From: JAWLGJ01 sp041685145
GTDB taxonomy: Bacteria; Pseudomonadota; Alphaproteobacteria; Rhodospirillales; Magnetospirillaceae
Length of the DNA stretch: 64,000 nucleotides
NCBI GenBank assembly: GCA_041685145.1
Contig: JAWLGJ010000007.1
Location: forward strand, 1-64,000
Direction of reading: 5' to 3'
The translations under genes and the position numbers were made by a program. Under the pieces are notes generated by a model that saw nothing but the letters and a program-made list of their open reading frames with translations, was not told where the DNA came from and did no database searches. Position 1 is the stretch's first letter; every line of letters begins with the position of its first letter. Shown here in pieces: positions 1-11,280 of this stretch.

Positions 1-1719
<1,719 letters not shown>

Positions 1720-1723
<4 letters not shown>

Positions 1724-2700
1724 GTCCGCCGCGCCGACGGCCCGCCGACGCCGCCGCCATCGCCGAGGCCGCCGCCCTGCTGCGCGACGGCCGACTGGTC
1801 GCCTTTCCCACCGAAACCGTCTATGGCCTGGGGGCGGACGCCACCAGCGACCGCGCCGTCGCCGCCGTCTTCGCCGCCAAGCGCCGGCCGCGCTTCAACC
1901 CGCTGATCGCCCATGTTCCCGACGCCGCCGCCGCCGCCCCCCTGGTGCGGATGGACCACCTCGCCGGCGCCCTCGCCCACGCCTATTGGCCGGGGCCGCT
2001 GACGCTGGTGCTGCCGCGCCGCGCCACCTGCCCGGTGTCGCTGCTGGCCAGCGCCGGCCTCGACAGCCTGGCGGTGCGCGCCCCGGCGCATCCGGTGGCG
2101 CAGGCGCTGCTGCGCGCCGTCGGCCGGCCGGTGGCGGCGCCCAGCGCCAACCCATCGGGGCGCGTCAGCCCCACCCGCGCCGAGCATGTCGGCGACCTGG
2201 AGGGGCTGGCGCTGGTGCTCGATGGCGGCCCCTGCGCCGTCGGAATCGAATCGACGGTGCTGGACCTGACCGGCCCGCGCCCCGTCCTGCTGCGCCCCGG
2301 GGCGGTAACGCGCGAGGCGTTGGAGGAACGGCTGGGCCCGATCGAGACGGCGGCGGCCGGGGCGGCACCGAAGGCGCCCGGCCAGCTTGCCAGCCACTAC
2401 GCCCCCAGCCTGCCGGTGCGCCTGAACGCCCGCGCCGCCCGCCCCGGCGAGGCGCTGCTGGGCTTCGCCGACCGCGCCGAGGCGCCGGTCCTCAATCTCA
2501 GCGACGGCGGCGATCTCACCGAGGCGGCGGCCAATCTGTTCGCCATGCTGCGCGCCCTCGACCGGCCGGGGTTCACCGCCATCGCCGTGGCGCCCATACC
2601 CGAGGACGGCCTGGGCGTCGCGATCAACGACCGCCTGCGCCGTGCCGCCGCGCCGCGCGGCTTGCCCGGCGGCGGCGACGGGGATACATCGACACCATGA
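1720..2700 (+). CDS. tsaC: L-threonylcarbamoyladenylate synthase (Sua5/YrdC type)
   Basis: Makes threonylcarbamoyl-AMP from threonine, bicarbonate and ATP, the first step of t6A37 modification of ANN-decoding tRNAs. The YrdC domain fills about residues 10-200 (FPTETVYGLGADA, KRRPRFNPLIAHV, APSANPSGRVSPT). A C-terminal Sua5 domain follows (about 215-320, starting near GQLASHYAPS), so this is the long two-domain form. I chose the GTG at 1720, which overlaps the preceding TGA; an upstream GTG at 1681 would run into the neighbour's conserved end. The final TGA overlaps the next ATG (ATGA), so it is translationally coupled to the FAD oxidoreductase. About 326 residues, usual for Sua5. Confidence 0.92.
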
Positions 2701-4112
2701 GCATCGCCCCCGCCACGCTGCAACGCATCGCCGCCGCCGCCGGCCCCGGCGGCGCCCTCACCGATCCCGCCGACATCGCGCCCTATCTGGCCGAGGAACG
2801 GGGGCTGTTCCGGGGCGCCACCGCCCTGGTCGCGCGGCCGGCCGACACCGAGGCGGTGGCGGCGGTGGTGCGGGCCTGCGCCGAGGCGGGGGTGGCCGTG
2901 GTGCCCCAGGGCGGCAACACCGGCCTGGTCGGCGGCGCGGTGCCGCCCGAGAACGGCGCGGCGGTGCTGCTCAATCTCGGCCGCATGAGGCGCATTCGCG
3001 CCCTCGACCCGGTGGAGATGACCGCCACCGTCGAGGCGGGCTGCGTCCTGGCCGAGGTGCAGCGCGCCGCCGCCGACGCGGGCTGCCTGTTCCCCCTCAG
3101 CCTGGGCGCCGAGGGGAGCTGCCAGATCGGCGGCAACCTCGCCACCAATGCCGGCGGCGTCAATGTGCTGCGCTACGGCAACGCCCGCGACCTGGTGCTG
3201 GGGCTGGAGGTGGTGCTGCCGGACGGCCGCGTCTGGAACGGTCTGAAGCGTTTGCGCAAGGACAACACCGGCTATGACCTCAAGCAGCTTTTCATCGGCG
3301 CCGAGGGCACGCTGGGCGTCATCACGGCGGCGGTGCTGCGGCTGTTCCCGGCCCCGGCCGAGACCGCCACCGCCCTGGCGGCGGTGGAAGACCTCGACGC
3401 CGTGCTGCCGCTGCTGGCGCGGCTGCGCGCCGCCAGCGGCGACACCGTCACCGCCTTCGAGCTGATCCCGCGCCTGGGTCTGGAGATGGGCGCCCGGCAC
3501 GTATCCGGCGTCGCCGACCCCTTCGCTGCGCCGCACGCGCAGTATTGCCTGATCGAGCTGGCCTCGGCGCGGCCCGACGGCGGCCTTCGCGACGTGCTGG
3601 AGGATGCGCTTTCCGCCGCCATTGCCGAGGGCGCGGTCTCCGACGCCGTCATCGCCGCCAGCCTGGAGCAGCGCGCCGGCCTGTGGCGCATCCGCGAGGC
3701 GCTGCCCGAAGCCCAGAAGCACGAGGGCGGCAGCATCAAGCACGACGTCTCGGTGCCGGTGGCCGCCGTCCCCGACTTCATCCGCGCAGCCACCGCGGCG
3801 GTCACGGCGGCGATGCCCGGCATACGGCCGGTGCCCTTCGGGCATGTCGGCGACGGCAACATCCACTTCAATCTCAGCCAGCCGCCGGCGATGGACCGCG
3901 CCGCTTTCCTGGCCGAGTGGGAGCGCATGAACCGCATCGTTCACGACATCGTCGCGGCGATGGACGGCAGCATCAGCGCCGAGCACGGCATCGGCCGCCT
4001 GAAGCGCGCCGAACTGGCCCACTACGGCGACCCGGTGGCGCTGGACCTGATGCGGCGCCTGAAAGCCGCCCTGGACCCCCAGGGCATCATGAACCCCGGC
4101 AAGATCGTCTGA
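2697..4112 (+). CDS. FAD-binding oxidoreductase, D-2-hydroxyglutarate/D-lactate dehydrogenase-like
   Basis: A 471-residue flavoprotein of the FAD_binding_4 plus FAD-oxidase C family, which oxidises D-2-hydroxy acids. The FAD domain is about residues 35-215 (GGNTGLVGG, GSCQIGGNLATNAGG, GAEGTLGVIT). The C-terminal substrate domain carries FGHVGDGNIHFNL and ISAEHGIG, residues that bind metal and substrate in D2HGDH and GlcD relatives. Length and motifs fit D-2-hydroxyglutarate dehydrogenase (the serA-pathway side product) better than glycolate oxidase GlcD, and no glcE/glcF partner is adjacent, but substrate remains inference. ATG overlaps the previous stop (ATGA). Confidence 0.88.
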   Translation: MSIAPATLQRIAAAAGPGGALTDPADIAPYLAEERGLFRGATALVARPADTEAVAAVVRACAEAGVAVVPQGGNTGLVGGAVPPENGAAVLLNLGRMRRIRALDPVEMTATVEAGCVLAEVQRAAADAGCLFPLSLGAEGSCQIGGNLATNAGGVNVLRYGNARDLVLGLEVVLPDGRVWNGLKRLRKDNTGYDLKQLFIGAEGTLGVITAAVLRLFPAPAETATALAAVEDLDAVLPLLARLRAASGDTVTAFELIPRLGLEMGARHVSGVADPFAAPHAQYCLIELASARPDGGLRDVLEDALSAAIAEGAVSDAVIAASLEQRAGLWRIREALPEAQKHEGGSIKHDVSVPVAAVPDFIRAATAAVTAAMPGIRPVPFGHVGDGNIHFNLSQPPAMDRAAFLAEWERMNRIVHDIVAAMDGSISAEHGIGRLKRAELAHYGDPVALDLMRRLKAALDPQGIMNPGKIV

Positions 4113-4128
4113 CCCGCCAGGAGGCCCC

Positions 4129-5859
4129 ATGCCCGTCTTCGAGCCCCCGACCCGCGACATGCTGTTCACCCTGCGCCGCATCGGCGGCCTCGACGAGGTG
4201 GCGGCGCTGCCCGGCCACGAGGAGCACGGCGAGGAACTGGTGGCGGCGGTGCTGGAGGAGGCGGGGCGCCTGGCGCGCGAGGTGCTGGCGCCGCTCAACC
4301 CCAGCGGCGACCGTCAGGGCGCGCGCATGGCGGCGGACGGCGTGGCCATGCCCGACGGCTTCGCCGCCGCCTATCGCCGCTTCGCCGAGGGCGGCTGGAT
4401 GTCGCTGCCCTTCGATCCCGGCCACGGCGGCCAAGGCCTGCCCTGGCTGGTGTCCACCGCCGTCTCCGAACTGTGGCACGCCGCCAACATGTCCTTCGCG
4501 CTGGTGCCCATGCTCACCCAGCCGGCCATCGAGCTGATCGCCCGCTACGGCAGCGCCGAGCAGCAGGCGCGCTATCTGCCGCAACTGATCGCCGGCACCT
4601 GGACGGCGACGATGGAGATGACCGAGCCGCAGGCGGGCTCCGATCTCGGCCTCATCCGCGCCCGCGCCGAACCGGCCGCCGACGGCACCTGGCGGCTGAA
4701 GGGCCAGAAGATCTTCATCACCAACGGCGACCACGACCTGACCGAGAACATCCTGCATGTCGTCCTGGCGCGCACGCCGGACGCGCCGGAGGGCACGCGC
4801 GGGCTGTCGCTGTTCCTGGCGCCCAAGATCCTGCCCGACGGCCGCCGCAACGACCTGCACGCCGTGCGACTGGAGGAGAAGCTGGGCATCCACGCCAGCC
4901 CCACCTGCGTCATGGCCTATGGCGACGGGGACGGCTGCGTCGCCGAGATGGTGGGCGAGCGCCATCGCGGCCTTGCCCACATGTTCACGATGATGAACCA
5001 CGCCCGCCTCAGCGTCGGCCTGCAAGGCGTGGCGGTGGCCGAACGCGCGCGCCAGCGGGCGCTGGCCTATGCGCGGGAGCGCCGCCAGGGGCGCGGGGCG
5101 GAGGGCCACGGGCCGGTGCCCATCGTCGAGCACGCCGACGTGCGGCGGATGCTGGCGACCCAGACGGCGCTGACCGAGGCGGCGCGGGGCCTCGTCTACC
5201 ACACCGCCGCGCTGCTGGACCGCGCCGACCGCCACCCCGACGCGACGGCGCGCGCCGAGGCGGCCCGCGATCTCGCCCTGCTGACGCCGGTGGCCAAGGC
5301 CTGGGCCAGCGAGGCGGGCATCGCCGTCGCCGATTTGGGGGTGCAGGTGCATGGCGGCATGGGCTTTATCGAGGAGACCGGCGCCGCCCAGCATCTGCGC
5401 GACGCCCGCATCACCGCCATCTACGAGGGCACCAACGGCATCCAGGCCCACGACCTGGTGGCCCGCAAGGTGCTGGCGGACGACGGCGCCGGAGCGGCGG
5501 CGCTGGCGGCGCGCCTGCGCGACACCGCCGCCGCCGTCGAGGCGTCGCCGCCGCTGACGGCGCTGGCGGCGCCCTTCGCCCGCGCCGTCGCCGCCCTGGA
5601 GGATGCCACCGCCTGGCTGCTGGCCACCGGCGCCGGCGAGGACGCGGGCGCCGCCGCCATGTCCTATCTGCGGCTGATGGGCCTGACGGCGGGGGCGTGG
5701 TGCCTGCTGCGCGAGGCCCTGGCCGACGACGCCCCGGCGGGCAAGGCCGAGACGGCGGGCTTCTACGTCCGGCACCTACTGCCGCGGGCGGCGGCGCTGG
5801 CGGAAACGGTGACGGCGGGCGCCAGCCACCTCGCCACCGCCGCGCCGGGCGCGCCTTAG
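4129..5859 (+). CDS. Acyl-CoA dehydrogenase (long form with C-terminal extra domain)
   Basis: A 576-residue FAD enzyme catalysing alpha-beta dehydrogenation of an acyl-CoA. The middle domain shows MEMTEPQAGSDLGLI; the C-terminal helical domain shows VQVHGGMGFIEETGAAQHLRDARITAI followed by YEGTNGIQ, whose glutamate is the usual catalytic base position. It is about 190 residues longer than standard short-chain enzymes, matching the DmdC/AcdA-like class with an added C-terminal helical domain (about 465-570). Strong ribosome site AGGAGG five bases before the ATG, 16 bases after the preceding gene, so probably the last gene of the 1.7-5.9 kb operon. Natural substrate not deducible. Confidence 0.9.
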   Translation: MPVFEPPTRDMLFTLRRIGGLDEVAALPGHEEHGEELVAAVLEEAGRLAREVLAPLNPSGDRQGARMAADGVAMPDGFAAAYRRFAEGGWMSLPFDPGHGGQGLPWLVSTAVSELWHAANMSFALVPMLTQPAIELIARYGSAEQQARYLPQLIAGTWTATMEMTEPQAGSDLGLIRARAEPAADGTWRLKGQKIFITNGDHDLTENILHVVLARTPDAPEGTRGLSLFLAPKILPDGRRNDLHAVRLEEKLGIHASPTCVMAYGDGDGCVAEMVGERHRGLAHMFTMMNHARLSVGLQGVAVAERARQRALAYARERRQGRGAEGHGPVPIVEHADVRRMLATQTALTEAARGLVYHTAALLDRADRHPDATARAEAARDLALLTPVAKAWASEAGIAVADLGVQVHGGMGFIEETGAAQHLRDARITAIYEGTNGIQAHDLVARKVLADDGAGAAALAARLRDTAAAVEASPPLTALAAPFARAVAALEDATAWLLATGAGEDAGAAAMSYLRLMGLTAGAWCLLREALADDAPAGKAETAGFYVRHLLPRAAALAETVTAGASHLATAAPGAP

Positions 5860-5890
5860 CGCAACCTTCTGTCTTTTCTTTGATTTCGGC

Positions 5891-5919
5891 TGTTCGGCGG
5901 CGGAACCGGCGACTATAAT
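5891..5919 (+). promoter_or_regulatory. Promoter of lptF with perfect TATAAT, predicting a leaderless mRNA
   Basis: A consensus -10 TATAAT lies at 5914-5919, 17 bases after a weak -35 (TGTTCG, 5891-5896). The lptF ATG begins only eight bases after the -10 box, so transcription would start at or within a few bases of the ATG. No Shine-Dalgarno-like sequence precedes the ATG, consistent with leaderless initiation. Confidence 0.55.
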
Positions 5920-5927
5920 CCGGCGCC

Positions 5928-7049
5928 ATGCTCGCCCTCTCGCGCTACATCTTCCGCCAGCTTGCGATCGGGATGGTCTTTGTCGCGGCGGGCCTGGCCT
6001 GTGCGCTGTGGCTGTCGCAGTCACTGCGCTATCTCGACCTGATCGTCGACAAGGGGCTGTCGCTGCTGGCCTTCCTGCGCCTGACGGCGCTGCTGTTGCC
6101 CAATGTCTTCGTCTTCATCCTGCCCATCTCGCTGTTCGCGGTGGTGCTGTTCACCTACAACAAGCTGGCGACGGACCGCGAACTGGTGGTGATGCGGGCG
6201 GCGGGGCTGAGCGATCTGCAACTGGCGCGGCCGACGCTGGTGCTGGCGCTGATCTTCACCGCCGTCGGCTATCTGCTCACGACCTGGGTGACGCCCGAAT
6301 CGGCCCGGAGCTTTCGCGAGATGCGCTGGGAAAGCTACAACGAGTTCTCGGGGCTGATCGTGCGCGAGGGGGTTTTCAACGAGGTGGCGCAGGGGCTGAC
6401 GGTCTATGTCGGCGAACGCGAAAGCCACGGCACCGTGCACAGCATCCTGGTGCACGACAAGCGCGATCGCCAGCAGCCGGTCACCATGTGGGCGCAAAGC
6501 GGCCGTATCGTCGAAGGGCCGGCGGGGCCGCGGGTGGTCATGGAGAACGGCACCCGCCAGGAGGTGACGCGCGGCACCGGCGACCTGTCCATCCTGGAAT
6601 TCGACCGCTACACGCTTGATCTGGTGTCGCCGCGCACCGCCAGCGGCCTCGGCCGCGGCAAGCCGCGCGAATGGACGATGCGCGACCTGATGCGGGCCGA
6701 CCGCGCCACGCTCGATCACGAGCGTTTCGTCGACGCCAAGACCGAACTGCACCAGCGCCTGAGCCTGCCGCTCTACAACCTGGCGATGGCGCTGATCGCG
6801 CTGGCCTGCCTGTTCTCGGGCGAGTTCAGCCGCCGGGGCCAGACCGGGCGAATGCTGCTGGCCGTGGTGCTGGGAGTGGCCGCCCTGGGCGCGGCGCTGG
6901 GAACCAACAGCCTGACGCTGGATTCGCTGGCGCGCTGGCCGGTGATGTACCTCGCCCCCCTCGGTTTCATCATCGCCTCGCTGATGGTGCTGGCGGCGGA
7001 GGCGCGGCGGCCCTGGTGGGGCCGGCACGCCGTGCCGGGGGCAGGCTGA
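5928..7049 (+). CDS. lptF: LPS export ABC transporter permease LptF
   Basis: Inner-membrane permease of the LptB2FGC lipopolysaccharide extractor. A 373-residue protein with three N-terminal helices (about 11-31, 48-78, 102-122), a periplasmic beta-jellyroll segment (about 125-270) and three C-terminal helices (about 278-296, 305-325, 335-355). The cytoplasmic coupling stretch DRELVVMRAAGLS is typical of LptF rather than LptG. The ATG is supported by a normal N-terminus, although no ribosome site precedes it (see the promoter entry). The stop overlaps the lptD start by one base (TGATG). LptG, the obligate partner, usually sits between lptF and lptD in related genomes and is missing here. Confidence 0.93.
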   Translation: MLALSRYIFRQLAIGMVFVAAGLACALWLSQSLRYLDLIVDKGLSLLAFLRLTALLLPNVFVFILPISLFAVVLFTYNKLATDRELVVMRAAGLSDLQLARPTLVLALIFTAVGYLLTTWVTPESARSFREMRWESYNEFSGLIVREGVFNEVAQGLTVYVGERESHGTVHSILVHDKRDRQQPVTMWAQSGRIVEGPAGPRVVMENGTRQEVTRGTGDLSILEFDRYTLDLVSPRTASGLGRGKPREWTMRDLMRADRATLDHERFVDAKTELHQRLSLPLYNLAMALIALACLFSGEFSRRGQTGRMLLAVVLGVAALGAALGTNSLTLDSLARWPVMYLAPLGFIIASLMVLAAEARRPWWGRHAVPGAG

Positions 7050-9244
7050 TGGCGGCGGCGCGCAAGGCGGCGGCGGCCGTGGCGGCGGGCCTGCTGGCAC
7101 TGGCGGCGGCAATGCCGGCGCAGGCCCAGGAGGAGGAGGGCACTGCCGTCACCGCGCCCAGCACCGACCGTCCGGCGCTGTTGCAGGCGGAGGAAATCGT
7201 CCACGACCGCGTCGCCGACGTGGTGACGGCCCGTGGCCGCGTCGAGGTCAGCCAGGACGGCCGCGTGCTGCTGGCCGACCGCCTGACCTACCGGCTGCGC
7301 GAGGGCGAGATCGTTGCCAGCGGCCATGTGGCCCTGGTGGAGCCGACGGGCGAGGTGTTCTTCGCCGACGAGATCACCCTCAGCGACGACATGCGCCGCG
7401 GCGTCGCCAGCCGCATCGGCGTGCTGCTGGAGGACAACGCCCGCATCGCCGCCGCCCGCGGCGAGCGTCTGGGCGACGTCACCCGCCTCGACCGCGCCGT
7501 CTATTCGCCCTGCGACGTGTGCGCCGACGACGAGCGGCCGCTGTGGCGAATCAAGGCGCTGGAGGTGGTGCACGACCGCGAGCGCCACAACATCTATTAC
7601 CACAACGCCTGGCTGGAGGTGCTGGGGATCCCGGTGGCCTATACCCCCTGGTTCAGCCACCCCGACCCCACAATCGAGCGCCGCAGCGGCGTGCTGGCGC
7701 CGGCCTTCGGCCGCGGCACCGACCTCGGCAGCAGCGTGCAGGTTCCCTATTACCATGTGCTGTCGCCGCAGGAAGACGTCACCCTGACGCCGATGGCCAC
7801 CAGCCGCGAGGGGCTGGTGATGATCGGCGAACACCGGCGTCGCTTCGGCAACGGCCTGACGGTCAGCCAGGGCAGCATCACGCGCGATTCCGACGACGAC
7901 GTGCGCTGGCACATCGACGCCGAGGGCGAATTCCATCTCGACGATGTCTGGTTCGCCGGCTACGAGGCCGAACGCGCCAGCGACGACACCTATCTGCGCC
8001 GCTACGGCTTCCATTCCGACCGTTCCTGGGTGGGCGGCCAGGGGGCGGGCGCCGTCGGCCAGGGGCCGGTGGGTTTCCACGGTGACCGGTCGTGGCTGAC
8101 CACGCACCCCTATCTGGTGGGGCTGACGCGGCGCAGCTACGTCTCGGTCGAGGGCTTCGCGCTGCAAAGCCTGCGCCAGGAGATCGACAACGACACCCTG
8201 CCGCTGGTCCTGCCCTGGGCGCAGTACAGCCACGTCACCGAGCGCGACCGGCTGGGCGGGCGCTGGCTGATCGACGCCAGCGCCCTGGCGCTGACGCGCA
8301 TCGAAGGCACCGACACCCAGCGCCTGTCGGCGCGGGTGGGGTGGGAACGGCCGATGGCCCTGGCCTCGGGGCAGCTTCTCACCCCCACCCTGTCGCTGCG
8401 CGGCGACGGCTATCGGCTGAACGACCTGACCGGCCCCCAGGATTCCGACGTGACCGGCCGCATCGTTCCCGAGGCGGCGCTGGAATGGCGCTACCCCTTC
8501 GTCTCGTCGGCCGGCGGATTGCAGCATGTCGTCGAGCCGATCGTGCTGGCCGCCGCCACCCTGAGCGACGTCAACCCCGGCGCCATTCCCAACGAGGACA
8601 GCCTCGACCTGGCGCTGGACGCCTCCAACCTGTTCAGCGTCGACCGCTTTACCGGCCTCGACCGGGTCGAGGAGGGAACGCGCATCAATTACGGGCTGTC
8701 CTACAGCCTCGGCGGCAAGGACTTCCACGCCAGCGCCCTGGTGGGGCAGGTGTACCGCTTCGAGGAATCAACCTTGTACCCGCAGGGCAGCGGACTGGAA
8801 GACCGTTTTTCCGATGTCGTCGGCCAGTTCACCGCCGGCATCGGCCGCCACCTCGACCTCAATTATCGCGTCCGGCTGGACAATGACGACATGTCCATGC
8901 GCTTCAGCGACCTGGGCGCCGGCATCAGCGTGGACCCGGTGCGCTTCAACCTCGACTACATCTATGTCGACGAGATGCGGCAGGGCGGCCTGGAGGAGCG
9001 GCAGGAACTTTACGCCGAGGCCAGCGTCGCGGTTAGCCCGCGCTGGACCGTCACCGCCTTCTCGCGCTATGACCTGGACAACGGCAGTCCGCTTGTCACC
9101 GGGGCGGCGTTGGGGTACGAGGACGAGTGCTTCGCCATCCTCGCGACGTGGGAGAACAACCGCACGCAGGACCGCGATTTCAGCGCCGGCCAGAGCTTCG
9201 GCGTGCGCTTCGTGTTCAAGACACTGGGCGCGGTGGGCCTTTAG
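7049..9244 (+). CDS. lptD: LPS-assembly protein LptD (OstA/Imp)
   Basis: Outer-membrane beta-barrel that, with lipoprotein LptE, inserts LPS into the outer leaflet. 731 residues. Signal peptide about 1-27 (Ala/Leu-rich core, cleavage near AQA-QE); periplasmic OstA-like beta-jellyroll about 45-160 (LLADRLTYRLREGEIVASG); barrel domain from about 220 to the end, ending GVRFVFKTLG. Cysteines sit in SPCDVC in the N-domain and DECFAIL near the C-terminus, suitable for the inter-domain disulfides known in E. coli LptD. Translationally coupled to lptF; surA, a chaperone for such barrels, follows. Confidence 0.94.
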   Translation: MAAARKAAAAVAAGLLALAAAMPAQAQEEEGTAVTAPSTDRPALLQAEEIVHDRVADVVTARGRVEVSQDGRVLLADRLTYRLREGEIVASGHVALVEPTGEVFFADEITLSDDMRRGVASRIGVLLEDNARIAAARGERLGDVTRLDRAVYSPCDVCADDERPLWRIKALEVVHDRERHNIYYHNAWLEVLGIPVAYTPWFSHPDPTIERRSGVLAPAFGRGTDLGSSVQVPYYHVLSPQEDVTLTPMATSREGLVMIGEHRRRFGNGLTVSQGSITRDSDDDVRWHIDAEGEFHLDDVWFAGYEAERASDDTYLRRYGFHSDRSWVGGQGAGAVGQGPVGFHGDRSWLTTHPYLVGLTRRSYVSVEGFALQSLRQEIDNDTLPLVLPWAQYSHVTERDRLGGRWLIDASALALTRIEGTDTQRLSARVGWERPMALASGQLLTPTLSLRGDGYRLNDLTGPQDSDVTGRIVPEAALEWRYPFVSSAGGLQHVVEPIVLAAATLSDVNPGAIPNEDSLDLALDASNLFSVDRFTGLDRVEEGTRINYGLSYSLGGKDFHASALVGQVYRFEESTLYPQGSGLEDRFSDVVGQFTAGIGRHLDLNYRVRLDNDDMSMRFSDLGAGISVDPVRFNLDYIYVDEMRQGGLEERQELYAEASVAVSPRWTVTAFSRYDLDNGSPLVTGAALGYEDECFAILATWENNRTQDRDFSAGQSFGVRFVFKTLGAVGL

Positions 9245-9277
9245 CGCCGCGCCGACAGACACAGGGACGGCATCGCC

Positions 9278-10264
9278 ATGACGGCATCACGCTCGGACAC
9301 CAATCGGCCCCTGCTTGGCCTGCTGGCGGCGCTGCTGTGCCTAGGCATGGTCGCGGCGACGACGCCGGCGGCGGCCGAGGACGGCGAGCCGGGGCGCGAA
9401 CTCGCCCGCATCGCCGCCGTGGTCAACGACGACATCATCACCTTCCACGATCTGGAGATGCGGCTGCGCATCATGCTGATGTCCTCGGGCCTTGAGGACA
9501 CCCCCGAGGTGCGCCGCAGCCTCGGCCCCCGGCTGCTGCGGGAACTCATCGACGAGCGGCTGCAACTCCAGGAGGCCCGCCGGCTCGACATCGAGGTGCC
9601 CGAATCCGACATCGACCGCGGCGTCGCCCAGATCGAGAAGAACAACCGCCTGCCCGCCGGGCGGCTGGAGCAGGTGCTGGCCAGCCAGGGCGTCGACATC
9701 GCCGCCCTGCGCCAGCAGGTGCGGGCGGAAATCGCCTGGAGCCGCGCGGTGCAGGCCCGGCTGATGTCCCGCGTCATCGTAACCGCCGAGGAGGTGCAGG
9801 AGCGCCTGGCCATGCTCAAGAACAGCCAGGGGCGACCGCAATACCTGCTGGCCGAGATCCTGCTGCCGGTCGAGGATGCCGCCGCCGAGGCCGAGGCGCG
9901 GCAGCTCGCCCAGCACATGATCGCCCGCCTGCGCGACGGCCTGTCCTTCCCCGCCCTGGCCGAGCAGTTCTCCGCCAGCCCCACCGCTGCCGCCGGCGGC
10001 GACATGGGCTGGGTGGCGGAGGCCGCCCTGGACGACCACCTCGTCGAGGCGGTGCAGAAGATGCGCCCAGGCGAGATGACGCTGGTGCGCGAGGAAGGCG
10101 CCCTTCGCCTGCTGGTGCTGCGCGACCGGCGCGTGGTCGGCGAGGACGGCCTGCCGGGCGCCGGGGAGCTGCGCCGTCAGCTTGAGCAGGAGCGGCTGGA
10201 ACTGGTGGCGCGCAAGCATCTGCGCAACCTGCGCCGCTCCGCCGCGGTGGACATCCGGCGGTGA
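9278..10264 (+). CDS. surA: Periplasmic chaperone/peptidyl-prolyl isomerase SurA
   Basis: Escorts unfolded outer-membrane proteins across the periplasm. 328 residues: signal peptide about 1-33, SurA N-terminal helical chaperone domain about 38-165 (starting AAVVNDDIITFHDLE), then one parvulin-type rotamase domain about 178-270 (YLLAEILLPV, SFPALAEQFSASPTAAAGGDMGW). E. coli SurA has two parvulin domains; the single-domain form is common in alphaproteobacteria. The ATG at 9278 gives a clean signal peptide. The end overlaps the pdxA GTG by four bases (GTGA). Confidence 0.93.
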   Translation: MTASRSDTNRPLLGLLAALLCLGMVAATTPAAAEDGEPGRELARIAAVVNDDIITFHDLEMRLRIMLMSSGLEDTPEVRRSLGPRLLRELIDERLQLQEARRLDIEVPESDIDRGVAQIEKNNRLPAGRLEQVLASQGVDIAALRQQVRAEIAWSRAVQARLMSRVIVTAEEVQERLAMLKNSQGRPQYLLAEILLPVEDAAAEAEARQLAQHMIARLRDGLSFPALAEQFSASPTAAAGGDMGWVAEAALDDHLVEAVQKMRPGEMTLVREEGALRLLVLRDRRVVGEDGLPGAGELRRQLEQERLELVARKHLRNLRRSAAVDIRR

Positions 10265-11280
10265 GCCCGGCCGGCCCCGGCCGGCCGCCCCTTGCCCTGA
10301 CGATGGGCGAGCCGGCCGGCATCGGCGCCGAGATCGCCTTGAAGGCGTGGCTCCACCATCGCCACATGCTGCCGCCCTTCGTGCTCATCGACGACCCCGT
10401 CCGCCTGTGCGCCCTGGCCCGACGCCTGGGCTGGCAGGTGCCGGTGGCCGAAATCACGGCCCCCGAGGACGCCCCCGGCGCCTTCGCCGCCGCCTTGCCG
10501 GTGCTGGCCGAACCGCTGCCCGCGCCGGTGGAACCGGGGCGGTGCGAGGCCGCCAACGAAGCCGCCGTCCGCCGCGCCATCGAGCGGGCCGTGGCCCTGA
10601 CGCTGGACGGGCGGGCGGCGGCGGTGGTGACCAACCCCATCCACAAGCAGGCGATGGCGGCGGCGGGCTTCGCGTTTCCGGGCCACACCGAGTTTCTGGG
10701 CCACCTTGCCGGCGGCAAGGCGCGGCCGGTGATGATGTTGGCCTGTCCCGGCCTGCGGGTGGTGCCGGTGACGGTTCACCTGGCGCTGGGCGAGGCGATC
10801 CGGGCGCTGTCCGCCGAGGCCATCATCGCCTGCGGACGCATCACGGCGGCGGCGCTGGCGTGCGACTTCGGCATCCGGGCGCCGCGGCTGGCGGTGGCGG
10901 CGCTGAACCCGCACGCCGGCGAGGGCGGCGTCATGGGAGGCGAGGAACAGGCGATCATCGCCCCGGCGGTGGCCGCCCTGCAGGCGGAGGGCATCGACGC
11001 CGTCGGCCCGGCGCCGGCCGACACCCTGTTCCACGAGGCCGCCCGCCGCCACTACGACGCCGCCTTGTGCATGTATCACGATCAGGCGTTGATCCCGCTG
11101 AAGACCATCGACTTCGCCAACGGCGTCAACATCACCCTGGGGCTGCCCTTCGTGCGCACCTCGCCCGACCACGGCACCGCCCTCGACATCGCCGGCACCG
11201 GCGCCGCCGACGAGCGCAGCCTGGTGGCGGCGCTGACGATGGCGGCCGACATGGCGGCGAGCCGGGCGGCGCATGGCTGA
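10261..11280 (+). CDS. pdxA: 4-hydroxythreonine-4-phosphate dehydrogenase PdxA
   Basis: Oxidises 4-phosphohydroxy-L-threonine in the DXP-dependent vitamin B6 pathway; the product condenses with 1-deoxyxylulose-5-phosphate via PdxJ. 339 residues, normal length. MGEPAGIGAE near the N-terminus and metal-site histidines in PGHTEFLGHLAGG, PVTVHLALGE and CMYHDQALIPLK are all present. Starts with GTG in a GTGA overlap with surA; its end overlaps rsmA by eight bases. The surA-pdxA-rsmA order is widely conserved in proteobacteria. Confidence 0.95.
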   Translation: MSPAGPGRPPLALTMGEPAGIGAEIALKAWLHHRHMLPPFVLIDDPVRLCALARRLGWQVPVAEITAPEDAPGAFAAALPVLAEPLPAPVEPGRCEAANEAAVRRAIERAVALTLDGRAAAVVTNPIHKQAMAAAGFAFPGHTEFLGHLAGGKARPVMMLACPGLRVVPVTVHLALGEAIRALSAEAIIACGRITAAALACDFGIRAPRLAVAALNPHAGEGGVMGGEEQAIIAPAVAALQAEGIDAVGPAPADTLFHEAARRHYDAALCMYHDQALIPLKTIDFANGVNITLGLPFVRTSPDHGTALDIAGTGAADERSLVAALTMAADMAASRAAHG

